Assembly: GCA_008330645.1 (NCBI GenBank)
Contig: VLTN01000033.1
Location: 310,001-374,000, forward strand
Reading direction: 5' to 3'
Source: Cafeteria roenbergensis
Taxonomy: Eukaryota; Sar; Bigyra; Bicosoecida; Cafeteriaceae
DNA: 64,000 bases
How positions within the stretch are numbered: position 1 is the stretch's first letter; every line of letters starts with the position of its first letter. The notes below the pieces were generated by a model, which searched no databases, was not told the DNA's origin, and was given only the letters and a program-made list of their open reading frames with translations. A program made the position numbers and the translations under genes. Below, piece by piece: positions 52,354 to 61,190 of this stretch.

Positions 52354-55300
52354 CTACTTGGCTGGGAGCCCACGGCCGCGCCCCCCGACGAAGCGCCTGC
52401 CGCCCGCCCTGCGCGCCTGCGCACCGCCGGCAGTCGAGCCGGAGCGGCGCGCCAAGGCCTGCTCCTTGGTCATGGACATGGCGGCCTGGGAGTGCCTGAA
52501 CGCCGCTGCGCTCGACCACTGCTCGAGAGTGAGCTGCTCCTGGCGCTTGCGCCACCAGAGCTGCCACACCTTGAGCATGCGCACCCACTCGTCGCGGTAG
52601 GCCACCTTGTGGCACTGAAGGCGCAGCGCGCGGTCCACGAGGTCCGCGTTGAGGGTGGCGGACTCCACGCGGGGCATGGCGCCGGTCTCCATGGGGTTCG
52701 ACCCCAGCCGGGCGCGGGTGGTGGCGATCATCACCCTGGCCGCCAGCCCGGGGGGCGGCGTGTCCGGGACGGGCGGCTTGGTCCTGGGCTTGGGGGGAGT
52801 GATGCAGCGGCCGTTGGCCAGCTTCGTGCCGGAGAGGGAGTCCCCGCGGTCCTGCCTGCCGGCCTTGGAGGGGCTCGCCCCCCCGGCCACATCCGTGCTG
52901 GCCATGAGGCTGCTGTAGCGCCGGCCCGGGATGCTCGCCCTGCCCTTGCCCTTCCGTTGAGGGGTGGCAGACGACGCTGCCGCAGCCGCCGCGGCCCCGG
53001 CTCCTGCACCCGTGGCCGCTGCGGCGCCCTTGCCGTCCTTGCCACCGCCGCTGCCGCTACCGCTGGCGCCGTCGGCGTCGGCGTCGGCGTCCGCGTCGGC
53101 GCCGGCGCCAGCTCCGGCGCGCGCGGCCCGTGCCGCCCGGCTCCTCTCCTTGGCCTCCCTGGCAATGGCCTCTGCCGCCTGCTCGTCGCCCCGCTCTGCG
53201 GCCAGGACTGCCCCGGTGTCGAGGTCGCCCAGGACGTCGTCCGTCTCGTCCTCCTCCGTGTTGGCCTTGATCGTGACAATGTGCTCCAGGCCGATGCGCG
53301 CGCCCAGCCTCATGAGCCGCCTCGGCTTCTCGCCCATGGCCCTGCCCGTCATGTGGCCGGTGGCGGAGATGCCGGCGTCGGCCTCTGAGCAAAAGTACGC
53401 GAGGAAGTAGGGCGTGAGGACGAAGAAGCGGTCCTTCGGCACGCCCATCGAGACGGCCGACTCCGCGTCCTTGGTCATCCAGCCGCTCATGAGGGCCAGC
53501 GGGTTGCCGTCGCGGTCCTCTAGGTAGGAGCGGAAGCGGTCCTCGACCACCGTGTGCAGCGTGGGGGTCATGCTGATCTCCTCCTCCGTGGCGTCCGGGC
53601 CGGGCTTGGGCGCCCGCCAGAAGCGAGGCCGGAACCTGGCCTCGGTCTCGGCCTTGAGCTTGAGCACTGCCTCGAGGCTCATCTCGGCGCGGCGTTTGGC
53701 CTCCTCTGCGTGGTGCTGCTTCGCCAGGATGACGGCCTTCTTGCGGTCCACCTCCCGCTGCCGGGCGGCCTCAGCGTTGGCCAGGCGCCGCTCCTCCGCC
53801 TTGCGCGCCCGCTCCTCCTCCGCGGCCTCGGTGCGCTCGTGCCTGGCGTGGCGCTCGGCGTTGGCCTTGGCCTTGCGCTCCGCCTCCGCCTTGGCCTTCT
53901 CCTCGTCGGCTCTCGCCTTTTCCTCGTCGGCCTTGGCCTTCTCCGCCTCGGACAGCTCCGCCTTGGGGGCGCGGCCAAACATCCTGCCCAGGAGCGTTGG
54001 GCGGCGGGTGCGGCCGCCCGCCCCCTCGGCGGTGGGCGGCGCCGCGGCATTGTCTGCGTCCTTGCCCTCCGTCGACGCCCGGCGCGACCCCTCAGCGGCG
54101 GTGGCAGCGGCGGCGCCGCCTTCCGCGGCTGCCGCGTCGCTCCCACCGTCACCTGCAGCTGCGGCAGCTGCTGCTGCTGCGCCGCCGCTGCTGGCGGCGC
54201 CGGATCCGGCCTCGTCGTCGTGGACCGGGCCGTCCTCCTCGGCGCTGCGCAGCTCCTCGATCGCGTCGCACCACTCGCGGCACTCCTCCTCGGTGGAGGC
54301 GCGCAGGACGACCTCGCCCCCCTCGGAAGCTGGGCGGGAGAGCGCGAGCGACCGGTCCGCCACGTTGAGGCGGATGCCGGTCACGTCCCGCAGCCAGATG
54401 CGCGCGCCGTGCGTGCGCATGGTGAACCTGCCGGGCAGGTTGGGGAAGTCCCACTCCGCCAGCAGGTACCCCGACGAGGACACGCGGGCGTGCGCCGCCG
54501 AGGCGAAGTACACGAGAGCGCGCGGCGTGAGCACGAAGTAGCGGGCCTTGACCGTCTTCTCCTTGGCCTTGATCCGGCTGAGCCAGCCCTCCGCGGCCAC
54601 GGCGGGGCTGTGCTCCCGCTCCGCCACGCCCTGCACCGCTGCGATCTGCTCTGCCAGCGAGTAGGCCGCGTAGTTGGCGGAGCGCCAGTCGATGGAGTCG
54701 GGGTCCGGGGCGGCGCCCCGCGCCTTCTTGGCCGCAGCGTCCAGCGCGTCCAGCTGGTCGGGGGGGCAGTCGCGCTGCTTGGCAAGCGAGAGGGCCTCCT
54801 CGGCGTCGTCGGCGTCGCGGAGGAGGGCGCGGGCGCGGCGGGCCTGGGGCGGCCACTCCTCGGCGCGGGTCACCCACATGCGCAGGCCGCCGCCCTCGGG
54901 CGGCTGCTGCTCCCGGGAGGGAATGCGGGTGACGTCCGCTTTGCGGGAAAAGTCATGCTCCGCGACGGACGGGGACGCGGTCGGGGACGCCGGGGAGGAG
55001 AGGCGCTTGCCGGAGGGGCTGCGGCGCAGCGGCGAGTCCCCGGCGCCGGCCAGCTCGGCAGAGAGGTCGCCCTCGGCGTCCACCTCGGCCTTGTCGTCGC
55101 TGAGGGACACAGCGAGCGCGGCGGGCGCGGGTGTCCGCGGGGCCTCGGGCGCGTCAGCCGCCTCGGCGACCGGCACCTCTGCGCTGGCGGCAGCTCCGGC
55201 TGCCGGCGACTCGGCCGGCGCAGCTGAAGCGCCGCCTTCGGCCGCCGGCTCGGTCTCCTTAGGAGCAGCAGCCGGCTCGGAGTCAGTGGCAGGTGCCGCC

Positions 55301-55545
55301 TTGTCCGGCTCGGCCGTCGACGACGCGGCGGCCTCGACCTGGGGTGCTTCAACGTGCGCAACGACTGCGGGCTCGCTCGGCGACTCCTCGGCCTTGGCCT
55401 CCGCGGGCGGGTCGGACGGAGTCCCGGAGGCTCCGCTTGCCGGGGCATCAGCTACGGCCGGCTCTGGCGCCGTGCTCGCGGGCCCGGGCGCGGGGGCATC
55501 GGGTGTGGCAACTGCATCTGCAGCCACGTGCTCGGCGTCAGCCAT
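52354..55545 (-). CDS. Double PH-domain protein with coiled coil
   Basis: 1063 aa, one exon, from the ATG at 55545 (MADAEHVAADAVATPDAP). Residues 1-230 are acidic and disordered. PH domain 1 spans about 385-510: GWLSRIKAKEKTVKARYFVL, then FTMRTHGARIWLRDVTGIRL, and a last helix ECREWCDAIEEL with the conserved Trp. After an Ala-rich linker comes a charged coiled coil (about 610-720: KADEEKARADEEKAKAEAER). PH domain 2 starts near 760 with SGWMTKDAES then DRFFVLTPYFLAYFCS, but its last helix (YRDEWVRMLKVWQLW) comes about 200 residues later, after a Gly/Ala/Asp-rich insert. PH domains bind phosphoinositides, so a membrane-associated signalling or trafficking adaptor is likely. No enzymatic domain. 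Confidence 0.85.
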   Translation of the reverse strand: MADAEHVAADAVATPDAPAPGPASTAPEPAVADAPASGASGTPSDPPAEAKAEESPSEPAVVAHVEAPQVEAAASSTAEPDKAAPATDSEPAAAPKETEPAAEGGASAAPAESPAAGAAASAEVPVAEAADAPEAPRTPAPAALAVSLSDDKAEVDAEGDLSAELAGAGDSPLRRSPSGKRLSSPASPTASPSVAEHDFSRKADVTRIPSREQQPPEGGGLRMWVTRAEEWPPQARRARALLRDADDAEEALSLAKQRDCPPDQLDALDAAAKKARGAAPDPDSIDWRSANYAAYSLAEQIAAVQGVAEREHSPAVAAEGWLSRIKAKEKTVKARYFVLTPRALVYFASAAHARVSSSGYLLAEWDFPNLPGRFTMRTHGARIWLRDVTGIRLNVADRSLALSRPASEGGEVVLRASTEEECREWCDAIEELRSAEEDGPVHDDEAGSGAASSGGAAAAAAAAAGDGGSDAAAAEGGAAAATAAEGSRRASTEGKDADNAAAPPTAEGAGGRTRRPTLLGRMFGRAPKAELSEAEKAKADEEKARADEEKAKAEAERKAKANAERHARHERTEAAEEERARKAEERRLANAEAARQREVDRKKAVILAKQHHAEEAKRRAEMSLEAVLKLKAETEARFRPRFWRAPKPGPDATEEEISMTPTLHTVVEDRFRSYLEDRDGNPLALMSGWMTKDAESAVSMGVPKDRFFVLTPYFLAYFCSEADAGISATGHMTGRAMGEKPRRLMRLGARIGLEHIVTIKANTEEDETDDVLGDLDTGAVLAAERGDEQAAEAIAREAKERSRAARAARAGAGAGADADADADADGASGSGSGGGKDGKGAAAATGAGAGAAAAAAASSATPQRKGKGRASIPGRRYSSLMASTDVAGGASPSKAGRQDRGDSLSGTKLANGRCITPPKPRTKPPVPDTPPPGLAARVMIATTRARLGSNPMETGAMPRVESATLNADLVDRALRLQCHKVAYRDEWVRMLKVWQLWWRKRQEQLTLEQWSSAAAFRHSQAAMSMTKEQALARRSGSTAGGAQARRAGGRRFVGGRGRGLPAK

Positions 55546-56166
55546 CAGCGCGGACGCGGGGATGCCAGGGGTGGGCGAGGGGGGCGCTGTCGGTGCGGCT
55601 CCGAGCGGGGCACCTCGCTGCGAGCGGAGGGGGGTCGGGGGAGCGGCGGAGGGCGCGGCGGCGTGGAACCTTGCGGTCGCGCACTCGTGAACGCGCCTCG
55701 GCTTGGGGCTGTTGCGGTCGCGGCAGGGCAGCGCGCCCCCCCCAGGCCCCATCTGCGGCCGCGGCCGCGCGCTCGCGGGCGTGGTTCGAGCCCCGGCGCG
55801 GCCCTCCCCCCACCGCGGCTGGTCAGGGCTGGCTGGGGCGCTGCGCCGAGAGACGGAGCCTGGAGATGCAACGCTGGCGCCTGCGCGCCACGCGCATCAT
55901 CCAGAGCGCTCCGCCCCCCAGCCCATTCCGAGGCCGCCCCTGTGGCGCCCCCGCCGCGCAAAGCGGCGCAAACGGCCGAATGGCCCGATTGCAGGCTCAC
56001 CTGAGGCGGGTGGCGGCCGGCTTTCGGTCTCCGCGGTGGGCGTTGCGCAGCCATTCGTTCGGCAGCGCGCCGCGGACATGGGCCGGCTGCCGGCAGAGCG
56101 AGCGTGGGCAGAGCGAAATTGCAACTCGGCTGGAACTGGCAACTGGGCCGCCCCACATCGGCCGCC
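55546..56166. promoter_or_regulatory. Divergent promoter region, PH-protein gene (-) / EXD2 (+)
   Basis: 621 bp between two start codons facing away from each other. A GGTTCGAGCCC near 55776 looks like a Pol III B box, but no A box or tRNA fold goes with it. No other signal recognised. Confidence 0.45.
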
Positions 56167-59100
56167 ATGGGCACCGGAACCTCGCGAACTGCGCCCGCTG
56201 TGGTTGCTTCGGTTGTGGCCGGGGCTGCCGCCTCGTGGGTGCTGTACCAGCTGTGGAAGTCGGCGGAGGAGCCGAGCAGCGGAATCGAAACGTGGCGGCG
56301 CTTCCGGCCGCGCCTGCTTGCAGGGGACGCCGCGCGACGAATGCAGCTGGCCGCGTTCGAGAAACGCGGAATCGCAGAGGCTGCTGCCAGGAGGGCCCTG
56401 AGCGCTCTGAAAGAGGCGTGCGACCCTGTGAGCCAAGCGAGACTTGTGCTTGCCCCAAATAAAATTCCTTGCTCGCCCCCCCCCCTCCCCGGCACTGCAA
56501 GCAGTCGTGCTATGCGCGCCCTCGCTTCCGCCCCTGCTGCTGGTCGTGCGATCCCCGCAGAAGGCGATCCCCGCGGCGGCTGGCAAGCGCCTCTTCGTGG
56601 CGCGAACCGGGCCGGACGCTGTGGCATTGTGCGCTCGCCTTGAAGCCGAGTTGCGTGCGGGCCCCGCCGTCCTTGCGCTGGATTCGGAGCATAACAAGTC
56701 GGGCACAACGAGTGGGCTGCTGTGCGTGCTCCAGGCGTCGACGGTTCACTCTGACGTCATTTTTGGTGAGTCGCAGCCGCGCGCCCTGCTGCAACCAGCG
56801 TCCACGGCGTCGCGCGGGCCTGCATATTTTGTTTCTTCTTCTCCCCGTGCTAAGCCAGGGATCGATGCCTGCCCCATGCCTGCCTTCGCGTGGCCCCGGC
56901 CGCAGACCTCTGCAAGGAGGATGTGCGGTTGGCGCTGAGCGGCGTCGACGGGCCATTGGCCGCGCTTTTGAGCGACGCGGAGTCCCTCAAGTTGCTCCAC
57001 GGGTGCAGCAACGATGCCGTCTGGCTTGCCACGAATCTGGACGTGGCGGTGTTGCCGCCCATCCTGGATACGCAAGAGGCCGCCCGCTGCTGCTCCATGC
57101 CCACGACTGCGGTGAGCCCATGCCCTCGGGCGCAGCATCCTCTCACGAACACGGGCGGCGGGGCGGCGGGGCGGCGGGGCGGCGGGGCGGCGGGGCTACA
57201 ACTAAGGCTGCGGCAGCGACCGGGGAGGTGTGATGCCCGCGCTCGTACGCCGATGGCCAAACCACGCGCGTCCATCCGCGGGGCGGTCGTGCAGGGGCGA
57301 TGCGAGCGCCAGAGGCGCAGGCCAGCCGACCGCAGTGGCCCCTTCGATACCCCCTGCCCTGCGTGCCGCAGTTCGGCGCCCTGGCCACCGAGCTCCTGGT
57401 GGAGGCATCCACAGGCCGCCCCCCGCGCCCGGACAAGCGCCTTCAGACCTCCGACTGGCGCCGCAGGCCGCTACCCGCGAACATGCTGGCTTACGCCCGG
57501 GACGACACCCGGCTGCTGCTCCCCGTGGCCGCAGCCCTCAGCGGCAGGCTCGAGCGACGCACCGGCAAGGGAAAAGCGGCCGCCGCCGGCGCCGCGGCCA
57601 GGAGCACGCTCTCCCACGCGCTCGCGCGGTCCGCTGCCGCCGTCATCCCCGCTCCAGCAGGCAGCGGGAGGATTCGCCTGCCGGTGGCTTGGTCCTCCCC
57701 CGAGGCCGCGCTGGCGGAGGCGCTCAAGGCAGCCCGCGGAGCGCTCGCTATGCCGCTCATCGCGCCAAAGACGAGGGCCCCGCCGAGCCTGCTGCGCGCG
57801 GCCTGGCAGCACGCGCGTGACCGGCCGCCGGCCGGCGCGGCCCGTCCTCCACAGGCACTGGTGGCGGCGGCGGCGGCCGTGGGCTGGCGCTGGCGCCACG
57901 AGCTTGCCGTCCGTACCAACTGCTCCGAGCAGACGCTCCTCCCGGAGGCAGAGCTGGCTCGCGCCGCCAGCACCGCAGCAGAGGCCCTGGCGGGCGGAGG
58001 GAGCGATTCGCAGGCGGCGGTTGCGGGTGTGGCGACGGAGGTGTTCGTGCCGCGAGCCGGCGGGCACGTCGGAAGCAGGGCGGCCGGCAGCGGCGAGGGG
58101 GCCGCGGTTGACTGGCGGTCCACGCTGGCGGCAGAGTGCGCGCAGGCAGCCGGCAAGGAGGCTGCGAGCGTGCTCTTCAGAGACATGGCAAGCGGGCTGG
58201 CGGAGGCGTGGTCCGGCGCGCTGACTGCCGCGGCGCTCGGCAGCGGCAGCGACCGGGCCGAAGAGCTCGCAAGAGCGGCCGCAAGCGCCTGCGCGCACGC
58301 CGGCTGGGACGAAGCTGCCGTCGCGGCCGCGCTGTCCTCGCGCCCCGGCGCCGCCGCTGGCGGCTGCGGATGTATGACCAGGGACCGGCTGGCGATGAAG
58401 CGAGCACGGGGCGCCAAGGCGCTGATCCCGCGACGGACTCGCATGTACGACAACATTGAAATGTGGGACGCGCCCCCGAACAATGCCCTCCTGGCCAAGG
58501 TGGGCCGTCGCAAGGCCGTGTGGTACCTGTCCCGCGACCTGGGGTACTTTCAGCTCACCACGGGCGAGCGGGCTGTCCTGGCCGAGCTTGGGGCGCGCGG
58601 CGAGGCGGCGGCCGCGGCCAAGGCCTCAGAGCTGGGCCTCTCCATGACAGCGCGGGGCGGTGCCGGGGCGAGGGAGGAGGACGTCCGCCGCTTTGTGGCC
58701 GACGCGCCCCCCGCCGGGGACAACGGCCTGCCGCCTGGAGTGAGCGCGGCAGAGTTCGCCTCCGGGGAGGTGTTCTCCTCGCTGGGTCGCGCCATGATGG
58801 AGCTGGATGCCGCAAGCGCCGCGCGCGCCGCCGCAGACCCCGGCAAGCTGCGCCCTGTGCGGCTGCGGCTGCGGCAGCCTGCCCGCGGCAAGGGAATGGG
58901 CGGGGACGCCTTCCACCTGGAGGACAAGGTGAACTGCTGCGTTGTGTGTGGGTCGGCGGAGCGGCTGACCCGACTCTACGTGGTGCCCAAGCCCATCAGG
59001 GTGTGCATGCCTCCCCAGTGCAAGAGCCACAACAGCCACGACGTCGTGCTGTGCTGCACCAGCTGCAACGTCATCGCCGACAGCGAGCTCAGCGCCCACG

Positions 59101-60557
59101 TGCGCTCTTGGCTCTCGCGCCTCGGCGTCAGCTCCGGCAGAGCCGCGACCCAGGAGCTCTGCCGCAAAACGGCCTCCCGCATCGCGAGTGGCGCTCTCGT
59201 GGTTGGAGGCGCAGCCGGGGGCGGCATGGCGTCGTGGAGCGACTCCCCGTTGCCGCTGGCGCCGGTGAACGACACGGTTCGCGCTTGGCAGTCGGTGATG
59301 GACAAGACTGATCTGGGCGCAAGCGCGCCCATCAAGGGGCTCATGGAGGTCCTGCGGTGCGTCGTTGAGACGGGGCCAGTGTGGGGACCCCACTCCGTGG
59401 GGCCGGATGGGCGGCCGATGGACTTTTGCGCAGACCCGGCCGGAGCCCCCACTGCTGCAGGCGCTGCTGCAGTGGCCGACTCTGCGGTGGCGGCGACGGG
59501 GCCTGAGGGCAGTGGACGCGGTGCCAGCACTGGCGGCAGCGGCATCCCGGGCGGAGGCGCAGGCCGGATGCGAGCCGCCGAGGACGAGTCCGCAATGCTC
59601 AGCAACGCCGAGGGCGAGGGCGAAGACGCTGCTGTTGACGAGGGTGGTCCAGCCGAGGACAGGGACAAGGACGACGAGGACAAAGACGGGGATGACGACG
59701 AGGACGACGACGAGGACGACGAGGACGACGAGGAGGAGGACGACGAGGAGGAGGCGGACGACGACGAGGATGCCAAGCTGCCTCTGGCCAGGCGCATTGC
59801 CCTTGCCGGGGCTCGCCGCGTTCTGCCGCTGCTGCTGGCTGGCGCGCGGCTTGCCGGGTCCGAGCGGCGGTCGCCTCCGGCCGACGTCCTGGCCCGTGCC
59901 CGCAGGCGCGCGGCGCTGCTTGTCACCGTCATGGCTCCCCCCGACTGCCCTGTGGCACTTGACGCGCAGCTTCCAGCGGCGAAGAAGCTCCGCTCGCTGA
60001 GCAGGCACAACAGCACTGACGGCGCCACGATGCTCGTCGACGCGATGGCCGCCGGAACGGTGTCGCCCGCAGACTTGCTCGCCGCCCTCGACAGCGACCT
60101 GACGGTGGTGCCGTGCGTTGAGCCGCCGCGGATCGAAGCGTTTTTGGTGGCCAGTGGCTGGCTCGGGGCCTCGGCCACTGACGGCGCAGCGCCGGAGAGC
60201 GGGTCGCCATTGGCTTCGACTGGGCTGAGCGAGCGCGCATCGCTGTCCCTTTTCGTGGCCGAGCGGGCCAACGGCAAGGCATTTGCCGCGCGAGCGGTCC
60301 GGCTGCTGGTCGCGGGACCGACCGCGGCCCTAGGGCTGGAGCGCTGCTCTGTGTGGGCGGAGGAAGAGGCAGCGCTGAGCCCCGAGCAGGCCAGCGGAGG
60401 CGTGGCCGTGACGGCGCTGGGCGCCGCCGCGGAGAGGAGGCTGAACCAGTTCGTCAGGTCCTTCCGGCAGCACTTCAAGGACAGAATGCAGCCCAAGGCG
60501 CTGCAGCGCAACTGGAGCGTTGACTACCCTGCGGTGCTGGACAAGGGCGGCAGGTAG
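56167..60557 (+). CDS. EXD2: EXD2-type membrane-anchored 3'-5' exonuclease with HNH-like domain
   Basis: 1285 aa from four exons: 56167-56427, 56561-56765, 56906-57111 and 57372-60557. Introns are 133, 140 and 260 nt, all ending CGCAG. An N-terminal membrane anchor (about residues 10-27, PAVVASVVAGAAASWVLYQL) precedes a DEDDy exonuclease: Exo I LALDSEH (D128, E130), Exo II LLHGCSND (D192), then DTQEAA, SDWRRRPL and Exo III YARDD (Y265, D269). Around 747-795 lies a Cys/His module CVVCGS to CKSHNSHDVVLCCTSCN, as in the HNH-like half of human EXD2. Order and anchor match EXD2, which sits on the mitochondrial outer membrane and degrades RNA or DNA. It is twice the human length (621 aa), mainly through Ala-rich inserts and an Asp/Glu run (about 980-1025). 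The end MQPKALQRNWSVDYP is also EXD2-like. Confidence 0.92.
57153..57195 (+). repeat. 8-bp G-rich tandem repeat in EXD2 intron 3
   Basis: Five units of GGGCGGCG plus a trailing GGG, about 40 bases after the donor site. On the transcribed RNA this gives many closely spaced G-runs able to form quadruplexes. Confidence 0.85.
59688..59775 (+). repeat. GAC/GAG acidic coding repeat
   Basis: Repeated GAC and GAG codons encode an Asp/Glu run in the C-terminal part of the EXD2 protein. Confidence 0.8.
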
Positions 60558-61190
60558 CTCCTTTGGCGCAGGCTTGGGCAGCGTCGGCGCCTGCGCCGCG
60601 CCCCGGCGGTCCGCTGTCGCCTGTGAGAGGATGCGCAGCCAGTTGCGAGAGGGGCGCGAAAGGACGGCCTGCTTGTTGCTTGTGTGTGCCACCTACGGCC
60701 CCGGGTGGATGGAAGAACGAGGAACGGTTGGATGGGCCAGTCAGGGCTGGGCCGGCTTGCCGAGCCGCCCCCCACGCACACAGCACACACATCCGAAATC
60801 AGGAGCCAGGCGAGTAGGGAGAGCGAGAGAGACGGCGAGTGGGACAGCTGGCGCATGCGCGCGAGCGATGCAGCACGAGCAGCTCGGGACGAGCAAGCGG
60901 AGGATTCCTCCGGACCGCGCAGCTGGAGAGCCGAGCCGCGGCGCAGACCCCCTTCGCTCCTTTCCCCGCGAGCCGGGAGACGAGCGTCCGCACGGGCAGG
61001 GTGCACCGCTTCCCAAGGGCCCGGGCGGCCAGGCACAGCGGGTCAGCATCACGCACTGCCATGCGCCCGCCACTCCCCGGGGAGTGGCGGCAGGGCCATG
61101 CGGTGAGTGGGGCGGAAGGCAGCGTGCCGTCCGCGCCACCGGTCGGGGGCCGCTGAGGCAGCATGCAGCTCTCTCGGGGCGGGACGATGC
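60558..61190. other. Convergent intergenic region, EXD2 (+) / OGDH (-)
   Basis: 633 bp between two 3' ends. It contains a 24-bp perfect palindrome (61067-61090) flanked by two copies of CCATGCG. No gene recognised. Confidence 0.5.
61067..61090. repeat. 24-bp perfect palindrome
   Basis: CCGCCACTCCCC followed directly by its reverse complement GGGGAGTGGCGG, with no loop, about 100 bp downstream of the OGDH stop. It could be a protein-binding site or part of the transcript 3' end. Confidence 0.8.

Noticed and set aside
52690-52705. tRNA B-box-like GGTTCGACCCC
   Set aside because: Lies inside the PH-protein coding sequence; no A box, anticodon arm or acceptor stem around it.
55776-55786. tRNA B-box-like GGTTCGAGCCC in the EXD2 spacer
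   Set aside because: No matching A box or cloverleaf could be drawn from the flanking 90 bases.
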